Shown here: positions 49,733 to 61,520 of the stretch, piece after piece
Layout of the letters: each line of letters starts with the position of its first letter
Position numbering within the stretch: the stretch's first letter is position 1
DNA from: Setaria digitata
Taxonomy: Eukaryota > Nematoda > Chromadorea > Rhabditida > Setariidae
DNA length: 64,000 nucleotides
Assembly (NCBI GenBank): GCA_003640385.1
Contig: RCAB01000060.1
Location: forward strand, 1-64,000
Reading direction: 5' to 3'
Position numbers and translations under genes: made by a program
Notes under the pieces: generated by a model
What the model saw: the letters and a program-made list of their open reading frames with translations, nothing else
The model's database searches: none
Told to the model about the DNA's origin: nothing

Positions 49733-51358
49733 CTTAGAGTTTACACTCTTATTTTGATTAACTGCAACAGTTACTTCTTATGCAAAAAAAAAACATTTTC
49801 ATTCCTTTTCAACCGTCCTAAGTTAAGCTTTCGAGCAGGATGTCATTTCAAGTCTCAAGACGGATTTTGAGGTCATGTTAAAGTGGAATTATCTGTTCAG
49901 CAGTTTGTCTAGTAAGTGTTATATATGCTCATGTAAAATTGCTTAGTTAACGGAATGGTGAAGTGGGATCAATCTGCCTATTATGTAAAAGTGCTGCAAA
50001 CTATTTAAATTATGAATATAAAATGATGATTTGTATGCATTGTTGCTATTGTGTGTGTATGTTTTTGATTGAATACCATTGAACGAATGTTAATGGTACA
50101 GTTGCGTTTATTTCTTCTTATTTTCGCACTTTCGGATTATTCCTGCAACAAATAACACCGAAAAATTGCATATATATATATATATATATTTTATTTTTTC
50201 ATATATATATATATATGTACAAAGAGAAAATTTATTAGATGGAAAGATCTGCAAACGAAGGAGAAGTTTTCATGATATTTTTCTGAAATGTGATTTTAAT
50301 GATCTTAGGCACAGCGATCCAAATGGAAATATCATCACTGAGTTGTCAAGCCATTTTACATTTTAAGAGTTATTATTCATGCATGATTATCGAGTGCTGA
50401 GGTATGGCCACTGGTTGTCTTTTAAGAAACAGCTAGTGTTAATGGTAAAAATTGGATGAGATGAGGAGAGATTTCTTGAGGTGCTTCCAAAGATCTTTTC
50501 AGACATTTGGGATTTTTCTTTTTCATTTTTTTTTTTTTTTTAGTTTCAAATCCCAATTAAACGGAGGAAACATTTGAAATATTGACGTTGCAATTTATTG
50601 CCAAATGAATGTGTTACAGCTACGCGGGCAGGTAAGATTATATTTATGGTGATCATGACTTGAAGCTGTGGGAATAAATTCCTTGAAGGAGAAAGGGAGA
50701 AAAAGTATGTTTAAGGAAATTGTTCTGAGAATTCAATTCTATTATACATCACTTGTGTCAATGAGGTCAATTCAAAAAGTATAGAGCCACAATTATATCC
50801 ACAAACCGGTTGAGAGCGTGATAAACTTATTGGGAATGTGACCTTTCTAATGGTCTTGGTGTCTTGATGTAGGATCTGTCATCTGCTTCATGTCATTTTA
50901 TGTTTGTAGTATTTGTAAAATGGCTCATTTTTTAATGGTAGCCGTTTAAATTTTTGTTTTCGATTTTTTATACATTAAATGTGGACACGTTGTTTTATTA
51001 GCTGTAGTTCTTACATTGAATTTCACATTTCACAGTGTTTTTATATTTCTTATTTTATATCTTTAATTATATATAATTAAATGCTTCTAAGTAAATTAGT
51101 TTCTTGTTCTTTTTTCTTCTTGTGGTATTGTTGTGAATATACTTCTTACCGAAAGATCTAAGTTTAGAAAGTTTCATATTGCCATAATTGTTCTCAAACG
51201 TGGGTATTGTTTTAATGATGCAGTTCGCTCTCTTTATATTATTGCTTCGTAGTGTTGTTTTGGTAAGTTTCCTCTACACCGTGCTTCAACCACGAATAGA
51301 TAGTAACTTGGGTTCTATTATACCTTAAGTATTCGTAGAAAAAGTACACCGCTTGAAG
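49733..51358. other. Intergenic region MAP7-like / ABHD11
   Basis: No coding segment is supported. It holds an AT microsatellite at 50169-50217 and a T run near 50526-50541. Confidence 0.6.
50169..50217. repeat. AT dinucleotide microsatellite
   Basis: Two (TA)n blocks are separated by a short T-rich spacer. The halves can pair into a hairpin. Confidence 0.85.
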
Positions 51359-52605
51359 ATGTACGGTTTGTTTCTACAGTGTAAATACAATCAATTGGCA
51401 CAGTGTTTTCGACTATATTCACGTCATGTCGAATTATCATTCGAAAGATTTGGTGAAAAAGGAGTTAGACCACAAATATCACCACTTGTCATTTTACATG
51501 GATTGTTTGGACAGAAATCAAATTGGCAGTCGATTGCAGCCAATTTACGTCGTATTTTGAAAAATACGGTATTTACGTTAGACCTACGGAATCACGGTTA
51601 GTTTGATTATGCTTTCGTGGAAAATGGATTCAGTCAGGGTAGTTTATTGTCAGTTGTCAAGTATAATTTTCTTTGTCCCTTTTTTTTTATAAATTTGATA
51701 AGCTATATTATGGACATATTGAACTTTGTCTTCAACTAACAGTATCGGTGTTTAGTGTCCTCTTTAGCAAATGTTAACCACAGTGGACTTATTTATGTGA
51801 CGTGATAAGCTTTGTTTCATGGCCATAATGTCGAAAATTAGGAATTCATTTCTAGAAAGTTTTTAGTTACCAAAGGGTGTTAGAGGTTTTATTGAGGTAG
51901 TCCCACCCAGTTATTCAGCAGTTTTCAGGCAGTTCCCCATGGCATTCTACAATGACTTACGCCGAAATGGCGAGTGATGTACGATATTTTATTGACGAAA
52001 TAATACCACAACAAATAGGCGAATTCTCAAAAGTTCATCTTCTTGGACATTCAATGGGTGGCAAAACAGCAATGCGTGTTGCCTTGATGGAGGACAGTGA
52101 TGCACGGCTCAAGTCATTGATTGTGGAAGATATAGCTCCGAAGGTATATAGCACTTTTGCTTTCTTTCAAAAAACTATCGAAGCTATGAAATCTGCCGAC
52201 TTAACTGGCGATCGTACAGAAATTGAACGGGAACTGGCTACAGCAATTACTGACCGAACAACGCGGTCATTTTTACTGACGAATTTGATCGCGGCAGGAG
52301 ATGGCATGTATCGCTGGCGATTAAACTTGGATTCCATTTTACATCATATTAGAGAACTTTGTGGTAACGGTGGTTTAGAGAATGAAAGTATATATAATGG
52401 AAAATGTTTGTTTGTTTCTGGTGGTATTTCAGATTATGTTTTACCTCATGATCATCCGCTAATTTTGAAACATTTCCCAAATGCACAGTTTTCAGTAATT
52501 CCTGGGGCAGCCCACTGGGTTCATGCCGAAAAACCATATGAATTTACTGATGTTGTTGCTAGATTTATTCATTCTGTTGAACATGGTAGGGAAAAAAACA
52601 TGTAA
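51359..52605 (+). CDS. ABHD11: Alpha/beta hydrolase ABHD11
   Basis: ABHD11 is a mitochondrial serine hydrolase that supports 2-oxoglutarate dehydrogenase function. Two exons (51359-51596 and 51929-52605) give 304 residues, the usual size. Landmarks: oxyanion-hole HGLFG at 47-51, LDLRNHGSSPW across the junction, nucleophile Ser121 in the elbow GHSMGGKTAM (which is characteristic of ABHD11), an acid candidate in GGISDYV, and His275 in AAHWVHAEKP. The N-terminal ~25 residues have Arg, Lys and Cys but no acids before Glu25, fitting an import signal. The start is the only ATG before the conserved part in this frame. The gap to SAFB is 2.8 kb, so no operon link is suggested. Confidence 0.93.
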
Positions 52606-52619
52606 ATGGCACAAAAGCG

Positions 52620-52625
52620 AATAAA
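52620..52625 (+). terminator. Poly(A) signal of ABHD11
   Basis: AATAAA lies 15 bases after the stop codon, giving a very short 3' untranslated region as in riok-1. Confidence 0.6.
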
Positions 52626-55423
52626 AATGTAGGTTTTTACTTATATGTTTGATAAATGCTTGAAAATATGTTTTTATGCTGGCATCCTCTAGTGAGGTAT
52701 TAATACGCTTTTTTCTGTACGCTCGCAGAACTTTTTTTCTTTGGAAATAAGAAGACAAAAAAAGTAATCAACGTTGTTAGTTGAGGACTAAGATGTAACT
52801 TACTATCAGATTCTCTTTCAGAAGGTCTGCATGTAAAAGCTCATTAGTCTTAAATTTCATTAATATTTGAAGGGAAAGGAGTATATTAGAACACTGTTAT
52901 TTTCGTCAAAAATAATTTTATTTTTGGTTTCCTTCGTATAATTATACTTGACTTCTGGTTATAATTGTTAAAATCGTTATCATTGATGTCATTATTATGC
53001 TGTGGTGACTTCTCGTTTGGAATTTTAATTAACATTTGCGTTCGCTTGGTTCTGTTAATAAAGCTTTTAATTATTGCCATACATAGCTTTGAAAATGTTA
53101 AAATATATGCAGTTTTATATTCACGGTAGTGATGTTTGATAACATATTCATTACTACTTTAAGGTGTATATATTGGTCCTGTTATACTTTATAGCGTTTA
53201 TTTTGTATGGGATTTATTTCGCTTACCTTTTTTTCATTTAAGTAATTGGCTGCACTCTGAAATTATTTAAATAGGAGATTTAACCTTTTTTGATTATTCT
53301 TGTGTGCTGGAGTTGCGTACTTTCAATTTATGATTAGTACTTTTAAATTAGCATCCTACTTACCTGCGTTTTTTCCCTTTTTAAAACCTAGAGTGAGAAA
53401 AGTCTAATTTATTTACTAGGTAAATTCGCTTGATCCATTTGTTCCTGTTAATTCTGATCAATGATTTGAAAATTTCATCTCCCTATCTGACTATAATCAC
53501 TTTGATGAAGAATATCAAATTAAATTCCACTTCACTGGTTCGAGATGTTATTAATGTAAGCTGTTTGAAAAGAGACTTATATAGGTAGACGACATTAGAG
53601 AAAGCGAACAGATATCGTCCCATGTTTTGCTATCGGTGCCATTTTTGATATTTAAATTAAATTATCATTATTATCTCTGTTAGAATAATTTGCAAAGATG
53701 ATGCAAGCACTACTTCATCTACAATCACCTAATGTTTAGTTTTGACAGTCTTTTGTGATCGACAAATCTGCTTTTTTTTCGAAATGACCAATTCTGAAGT
53801 GATATATTATTATGATAAATTTTGTGTGTTGAGAACTTTTTGTGGTGTTTTCTGCTGAAAAAGAAAGTTTGGAAGAGATAGGAGTTAATGGGCTGATAAA
53901 CAGCATCGTAGAAAATTGGAGCGTTTTCTAATCTGTCTAATATATTCCTAGGCAATTCACTGAAAATTGATAGATCTTAATTCAGCTGGTTTGCAATAGC
54001 AAGATGGGTCTTCATACCATAAAATAATAAAATAATCATGTTCGTGATTTGCTTGACCAGATTATAACAGTGGTGATTCGATGGAAGGAGAGAGCTTTTC
54101 CAGTGTTATGGTCAGTCCTAACAATTCTGTTCAAAATTTTCCCAAACTTTTACTTAACTTTTTTCGGTTATTACAGTTTTTACACGGAATGTTTGTCATG
54201 AAATTTAGTGGAAGCTTACTCCCAGTATTCCATTTCACTTCATTTCACACTTCAAGAGAGTTATGGGTGCATAGAAAATACTACAAACCATTGTCTGATG
54301 CGTATGACGGGATGGAACAGCACCTTTCTGCCGTAACTCAAAATCCTACCAAACAAAATCTTTTTCTCCTTTTCTTCCAATGGATATTCAGCAGAATGGA
54401 TAAGAGCAAACATCTTTTATCCAATTCACTTAGTCATATTGCTATGTTGCTACATCATCTCTAATTATCCCATAATATCCTTGAGGTTTTGCATATATCA
54501 GTTCTATTTAAGAAGGAATGCAATCACATTACTGCTAATTGAACTAATTAAAGCTTAAGCTTGTTGTTTCAGCTCCATAAACGCTGGAATTTATTGTTCT
54601 CAGTAGACACCTTTGTCTAGTAAATGTAACCTCGAGTTTAAACATAATTATTTCTATAATACATAGTTACTACGATTCACTCGTACCGTTTTAACATATT
54701 TCTGTTGCAAAATTAGGAATAACATATTCCCCATATTATTGCTGTTCGAATCATAAATGGTCTCGTCAAGAATTCAGCCGCTATAGAGCTGTAAAAATCA
54801 ATGTGAATCTTACATAGGTCATCCCACTGCAGTACTGTTGTTGAGCTTGGTTCTTCGCAGGTTTGTAGGGTGGTAGCCTGGTTGTCCGTAGTGCAAGGTT
54901 CTTGTTCCTGGTACCGTGGTACGGGCGGTCTTGTCTGTAAATAGCATGCTGAGCCATTTGGAAATGTGCTTTACATTGCTTGCTAGCTATGGTCGAGTGA
55001 GGGATAATTTTCACCTGAATGCATTAATTTCAACGCAGGAATGATCCATCTGACGATTATTCATGTTATTAACTGTTACAGTCACTTTAGTAAAATTAAT
55101 TTGATAGAAAAAAGGGAATGAAAACATGAAAGTTAAATATAGATCAAACGATTGAAGGTTAGGGGACCTACCTTTTTAACACAAGTCCTAGATTCAAAAT
55201 TGGAATGTTTCGGCTCGAAGTATTTTGCAAGAGAGGGAATATTCCGGGATCTCTCAAGTCCGATTTTTTCCACCATAGAAATTATTTTTGCTATTTCTGG
55301 AAGCTTTTGGTAGCTGCTTTAATCATCACCGCTCACGGGTGGTCTTCCCATTTATTGTTCTACGAGTTTTTTTTTTTTTTTTTTTTTCCACGAAATCGAT
55401 TCAGTTTCATTATTTTCTTTAAA

Positions 55424-55433
55424 CTTATTCTAG
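55424..55433 (+). promoter_or_regulatory. Possible trans-splice acceptor before SAFB
   Basis: CTTATTCTAG ends at 55433, nine bases before the SAFB ATG at 55443, downstream of a T-rich tract. Confidence 0.45.
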
Positions 55434-55442
55434 CTATTCGAA

Positions 55443-58400
55443 ATGGCAGCGACAGCGGTTACGATATCACAGGGCAAAACGATGACGCTTAGCGAGCTAC
55501 GCGTTTTTGAGCTTAAGCAGGAGTTAGAGAAGCGTGGCTTAGACAAAAGTGGAATCAAATTGGCGCTGGTAGAACGTCTAGAGGAAGTCAGTTTTTGCAT
55601 TTATAGGGGGGACTTTAGATCTTTTACCTTCTGGAATGAAATAAATCATAAAAGATGTTTTTTTTTTTTTTGGCTTATCGTCTAACACAAATTTTGTGTT
55701 AGTAGTGAAAATGACGTAATGACGTAACCGTCATTCCCTCGTACTGCAGCTCAAAAATTGTTGATAGTGGTGATGTAGGCATGCCTTAATAAACTGCTCT
55801 TCACCTCCATTCGCAGTGAAAATCAAAAAGTTAAACCAAATAATTGGATAATCTTCCTGATTGTATCATTGATTCCACTACCCATTTCAAAGGATGTGGA
55901 TCTCATATTTTATGTAAATTTAGTCAAGTTTTGTATGAGATTATTTTATTCAAGGCTCTTCGGGAAGAAGGACATGATCCAAAAACATATAAGTTTATGG
56001 TTAATGATTATGGGAAATGTCCTACTACTCCCTCGAAAAGTTCCTCGAACGAGGCAAGAGAAGGTTAGTTTAGCGTAACAAGCGCATCAATTGAATTCTT
56101 CGTTTACCATCATTATCTTTAAAGCCATTACTTTTAGCATTTTTTTTTTTTTTTTTTTTTTTGAGCCACATCATTGATTTTAATTATTTTACATTTGCTG
56201 TTTCTTTAGTTTTCTCTGAACATGGAACAGAACTGTCCAATGGTCATCAGGAAAGTGAACAACAAGAAGTGAGAAAAGAAGATGTAAGCGAACAAGACAC
56301 AAACATTGGTATAGTTATTGAATCTGAAGACAATGATGAAACTGTTGAAAAAATTAATCGTTTAACAACAGCCAAAGAATTACCTGAAGAATTTGCGGAA
56401 GAAAAAAAAGTGAAACATAGTAAGATGGAAGGAACTGCAGTTTCAGATCAAGGTTTTTATTTCGTGACTTCTGTTTAAAACTTTAAGAACTGTCGCACTT
56501 AATAATGAACATTGTAAGACTGTGGAAAATTGATTTTTTTTTTCTTGAACGAAATAAAGTTGCAGAAAATCGCAATGGAAATGAAATTATCAGTGAACAA
56601 ATGGAGGTGAATGAAATTGTTGAGGATAACTCCACTGGTAAGGAAATAACTGAAGCTAAAGAACCGGAAGAAGACGAAACAGTTAAAGAATTGGCCGATG
56701 AGGTTAATTACGAGGATGAGGAAATACCTGAAGCAGCACGGGTATTTTGTTTTTATTTTATTTTCAGTGTTAGTAGCTTATGTTCCAAAGTTTTTGTTTG
56801 AAATTTAGAATGTGTTTTCATGAGATTTCTTTGGCTGTGAAAGTTAACTAGGAAGTCAATAATTAAGATGTGAAAACCTTATCCGAAGCTGTTTTATCCA
56901 TCTTCCTACATTTCCCGATAAGGTGTAAAAAAGTCCTTGCAGATTAATGAAGAGGAGGGTGAAGTAGAAAAGTGTAAGGAAGCTGGAGGCAAAGTGGCAC
57001 AAAAAGAGGATGAAAATAAGGCATCGGAAAAAACAGATGAAAAAATAAAGGTTACTAAAGAAGGCGATAATTTATTTACTTCGACTGTTGAAACTGTTGA
57101 ATCGACGCCAGCGGAGCGTAACGAAGGCGGTTCACATGCGGCTGCATCTATGCTCAAAAAGTCTGATAATTCTTTGTGGATTAAAGGCATTAGTCCGAAT
57201 ACAAAAGCTGCAGATCTGAAGGTTTTTTTTAAAAATACTTAAATTTTCCTGAGTGTGCTCACGTTACCATTCCCTTCCTGAAAATTTTTCTCATTTTTTT
57301 TTTTTTTCTAGATCTAGGTAGCATGACTTTAACAGTCATTTACCACTTCATTGTTTTCTTTATTTGATAATTTATACATTCATCCATGGACTGTGTGACA
57401 TTTATGGGAATTAGTGGAAACAAATACTGAAAATTTTTTGGAATTAACTTTTTTAGGCACTATTTGCCAAATACGGCCGAGTACTAACTGCGAAGATTTT
57501 TACCAGACGTCAGCAGCCATCAAGTGCATGCTTTGGTTTCGTCACTATGATTGATTCTGTTGCGGCTGATCTTTGCATTCAGAAACTTCATAAAACAAGT
57601 GTCAAGGGACGCCCGATTACGGTGGAACGAGTATGTTTTATTTAGATTTTATGGGAAGTAAGTGACAAAACTTTTCAGATTTTATATATATATATATATA
57701 TATATTTGCTGTTGTTTATCTTAGTATCGGGAACAGAAGTCATTTTCATTAACGAACTTCATTCTGCTACACGAAAATCACCGCAGATATCTTTGATTCG
57801 AGGATAAAACACGTGGAGCGGTGCTTAACTGTATAGGCTGTGTACGAACAACGTCCAGAAATCAGTGTTTTGCTCTCCTGATTTTTAATAAAAACTGATT
57901 ATTCATAATCAAAAATGTTACAGTAGCATTGTCTTCTTGTAACATCAAGCATCACAATATCAGTTGGAACGCCAGAGTGCTCACAAAGGCAGAATGCATC
58001 ATGAAAGCCCAAGTGGTACAAAATTTTACAAATTTAGGCGGACCGTTGCAACATGCCTATTGTTAAATCGATACCTAAGAAACCTAACGCGACGGGTGAT
58101 CCGAAAAGTGGAAAATCTAACGTTTTCGATACATGTTCGAAGGGCGGTGAAGAGAAATCCTCAACCACTAGAGCAGCCGAAAAATCGAAGAAAGATACAC
58201 CAAGCATTGACAAGTCGAAAAGTAGCATATCGAGTGGCAGTAAAGCCGTCAGTACCACAAGGAATGACAAGCAAAAAGCAGTGAAAGCAATGTCGGAAAC
58301 CAAAAAATCTCCCGTTAAAGCGCCGTCTGCTAGCACAACACGTAACATTTACAGCATTTTCTATGTATGAAAACAAGCTGAACAATCGGAGAGAGAGAGG

Positions 58401-61400
58401 CCCTTACGCGGATGGTCATTTTAAGATCAAATTCGGTTGAGGTACCTGAAATTGGCAGTCAAACTTTGATAATTCTGGAGTATAAGAGACTTCTGAAGTT
58501 TTGTTGCTGTCATTACTGATAGGGGTTCCTGGCTATGATTGGGCTTTTTGTTATCATCATGCCTTCTAACAGTCCGACTCATCTTTTGCAACGGATGGAG
58601 GTTGTGACTCCCTGACTTTTAGATTGAAGAAAAATCGTTACCGAAAAGTCGCAGATAAAAACATTCATGAAGTTTTTCCTGACCAAAATGTTCCTTTGGA
58701 TAACTCCTATAGGAGTTTTATTTTCGGGATAAGAGTGGGTCTCAGAAAGTTACGATTCTATAGCCGCGAACATGTGCCGAGGGAGTTTCTATCGCTGCTA
58801 TAATATTCAGTAAAAAAGGCGAAATGAGTAGGGCACTTGCTTATACTGTTTCAGACTCAAGATTCTCAACGCTCAGCGGCAATAAACGTTCTGCAGTCAC
58901 ACGTTTACCATCACGGTTTCGAGCCAGCAGAAGAATTGAACGAGCAGATCGTGTTTCCTCCACATTACGCCGTTCGTATGCAATTCGCAAACCTAGTTAT
59001 TCATCAGCTGCTTCGCGAAGGAGTTTAGGAAGTCGACCATTTTCTAGTCGTCTTGGTCGTGGCGGTATTTTGCGTGGAATGGTCCGCCGTGAAGTTTCCT
59101 CACGTCGTGTCGAGCCTCCTGCCTCGTGGGAAAAACGTGAAATGATGGAAATGTTACGTAAGAAAGAGGAGGAACATAGACTTAAGGAACAAGAATTGAG
59201 ACTGCAGCGTGAACGTGAACGTTTGAAGTTTGAACGTGAGCGGTTTGAACGAGAACGGCTCGAGTTGCAACAGTTACGCCAAATTGCTGCTCTAACTACA
59301 CCAGTACAAATGATTTCGGCTCCTGGAGCTCCTCCGCCACGTCGCTCGCATGAATACGGTGATATGGATTCATCCAGGTACAAATCAGAAAAGGAAATGA
59401 AGTACGTTTTGATTCGGTGCAAATTTTCTTTAACGGCACGTTAAATTTCTTTCTGGTAAATTTCAAGATTTCTGGGGACATGAGTTAAAATATGCTAAAT
59501 CTTAAGTTAACTCGGGAGCAGCACTAGTTTGCGGGAGCGACTAAGTCCTTTGAAAGATGCTAGTAGCATCTAAATTGAATTGTTTGCGTGACAGTACTAC
59601 TCTGTCAAGAAAGATAATGATTTTTTCCAAATAAAAACTCTTTTTTAAAGAGTTCTTTTAAAGGCGAAGCGAATATTCAAGACGATCTGGTGAACGATCT
59701 TCGTCACATCGTAGCGTGACTTCTACGTCGCGTAATTCCTTACCAGATAGGAGAGAACCACATAGTTCATCTCGACATTTGAGTAGTACCCATTCTTCAT
59801 CTCGTGGTGCTGGCGAACGAAGTCGGGACCGTAGTCGTGATCGTAGTCGACACAGTATGTCTTTTTCGTTACTTGTACAGACTTTTTCAGCTTAATTTTA
59901 AAGATAGTGGTAATCTTATTACATTGCCTTCGGTTCTTTTATTACTTTTTTTAAAATTTTATTTGCTTTGTTCCCTCATCTCCTTCTTCCTCCTCCTGTA
60001 TCGAAGACATGAGTTTCAGTTTTTCCATATATAAGTTCACTTGATGCAGTAAATCTCAGGTACTCGTGAATACGGCTCATCAAATGTCGTTCGTGAGGGC
60101 GTTGCTGCCAGTTACGGTCGTGAAAGTCATTCATATTCGCGTACTGGCGACCCTACAATTTCTGGCAGTTATGGTATTTTTTATATACTTTGTTGAGCCA
60201 AGCATCTTTAAAAGCAGCCTTTAATTGGGTAGGTGATGTTTAACAGGAGCGTGAGGATTGTTTTATCAGGTTTACGTAGTTGTAACATGGTAAAATAGAT
60301 GAAGGTAATTCCAGGACGTGATCCCTATCGGACCGATTCAACGGCTTACAGCAGCCATCGGTCTGGTGACGCTGGATATGGAAGTCGAGACTTAGGGACG
60401 TATAGCTCGTCTAGTACTTACTCCCGTGACATCGCCCCGTCTTCGTATAGCAAAGATTCTGGTTTGTTTTTGTTCTCCAGCGCGATCGCATATCCAATTT
60501 TATAATTAGCAGCAAATTGAAAAACCACTTTTCACATATTTTAAGTCTTGCAACGATGGTTAGTCTTAATAAGTTCATATATGGATTGGAGAGGAATAAC
60601 ATTGTCATCGAAGTTAAAAACCTGCGAACAGTAACCTTGAAGTCCCTTAGTGTAAAAGGCATGCATTTCTTCGATATTTTCTTCGATGTGGACACTGGAT
60701 ATAAAAATAAATCAGAAGACAAAGAAAATTTTTTGTGCGCTGCAGTCGGAACAGCAGACTGAATTTTCCGTGATTTTCCTACTTGCTGTTTTTGTATCCA
60801 GTATCTCGGTGGATTAGAGTCGGAATACGGGAAATATCGAAAAAAAAAAACAGCGTACTTTTTGTGATAAACACCTTGAAGTTGATGTGCCGAGTATGTA
60901 TTCGGACGATAATGTTATTCTTTTTCGACCAGTATTTTAACTGCGGACACGAAATTTCGCAATAATAAGAGATCGTAAGACTACCTGCCCTTGTAAGGTC
61001 TTCCAAAATATCTGGCGTTGACTTTTTAGCGGTATCATATGTTGTGTGGCAAGAATATTTTTTGCCTTTCGATTTAGAATGTAGATTCAAAAAAAGCTTA
61101 GAATAAAAATCTGTTCTTTAATTTGTCTTTTCTAGGTTATGGTGCCAATTCTCGTTCTTTGGGGGCTAATGCATCTTGGTCAGTTGGAGGATCATCTTCA
61201 ACGTACGTAGGGTCGTCACGTGAGTACGATAGTGATGCATGGATGTCGAGCGTGTCGGCTTCTCAAGGCCATGGGAATCATGGGTTGGGAAATAGTAACT
61301 GGTCTTCATCAAGAGGTAGTCAGAGTAATTTTATTTTGGAAATCTACTCTGCTAGATTTGTTAAGTCATTTTGAATTTTGAAGTACTAATTTAATAATTC

Positions 61401-61520
61401 ATTTTCTTCTTATTTGCAGATGATCACTGGTCGGGTAGCATGGCGGATACCCATGGACATGTTTCGTCTTATGACAAATATGATAAATATGATTATGATA
61501 AGTACAGTCGTCGTTACTGA
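55443..61520 (+). CDS. SAFB: SAFB-type SAP-RRM nuclear protein
   Basis: SAFB/SLTM proteins bind scaffold-attachment DNA and RNA and act in transcription and splicing in the nucleus. Thirteen exons (55443-55586, 55955-56063, 56210-56452, 56560-56741, 56943-57221, 57457-57630, 58038-58341, 58855-59401, 59664-59854, 60060-60173, 60315-60461, 61136-61315, 61420-61520) give 904 residues. Order: SAP domain at ~13-48 (LRVFELKQELEKRGL), acidic region at ~85-300, RRM at ~302-378 (SLWIKGISPNTKAADLKALF; RNP1 ACFGFVTM), Lys/Ser-rich linker, Arg/Glu helix (RLQRERERLKFERERFERER), Arg-Ser segment (RSRDRSRDRSRHS), and a Ser/Gly/Tyr-rich tail ending YDKYDKYDYDKYSRRY. This order is that of SAFB. The start ATG follows an acceptor-like site. 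Intron 11 contains a long inverted repeat. Confidence 0.91.
56140..56162 (+). repeat. Poly-T tract in SAFB intron 2
   Basis: A run of 23 T lies about 50 bp before the exon 3 acceptor. Confidence 0.8.
57683..57705. repeat. AT dinucleotide repeat in SAFB intron 6
   Basis: A simple (TA)n stretch of about 23 bases lies just after the RRM exon. Confidence 0.8.
60520..61030. repeat. Long imperfect inverted repeat in SAFB intron 11
   Basis: The left arm (about 60520-60715) and the reverse complement of the right arm (about 60790-61030) share many words in the same order: GAATAACATT, AACTTCAAGG versus AACCTTGAAG, TTCGATATTT and ACTGGATA(C/T)AAAAA. The arms are separated by roughly 80 bases and have drifted, with small insertions. 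The open frames on each strand are a by-product of this symmetry, not a gene. It may be an old foldback or MITE-like element. Confidence 0.6.

Larger units (their letters stand above)
52606..55442. other. Intergenic region ABHD11 / SAFB
   Basis: Apart from the ABHD11 poly(A) signal and a T run at 55367-55387, I see no feature. The longest open frame (54081-54464, +) has no recognisable domain, and its Phe/Leu/Ser-rich composition is what AT-rich noise gives. Confidence 0.55.

Noticed and set aside
54081..54464. 127-codon open frame on the + strand
   Set aside because: It has no domain, splice partner or recognisable similarity, and its composition fits AT-rich noise.
54740..54760. tRNA B-box-like GTTCGAATC
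   Set aside because: No A box at the right distance and no acceptor stem or cloverleaf can be drawn.
58997..59422. 141-codon minus-strand frame rich in Arg and Ser
   Set aside because: It is antisense to the Arg/Glu-rich SAFB exon 8, whose codon bias leaves the opposite strand open.
60779..61090. Minus-strand open frame in SAFB intron 11
   Set aside because: It mirrors a + strand frame because both lie in the arms of the inverted repeat. There is no evidence of a gene.
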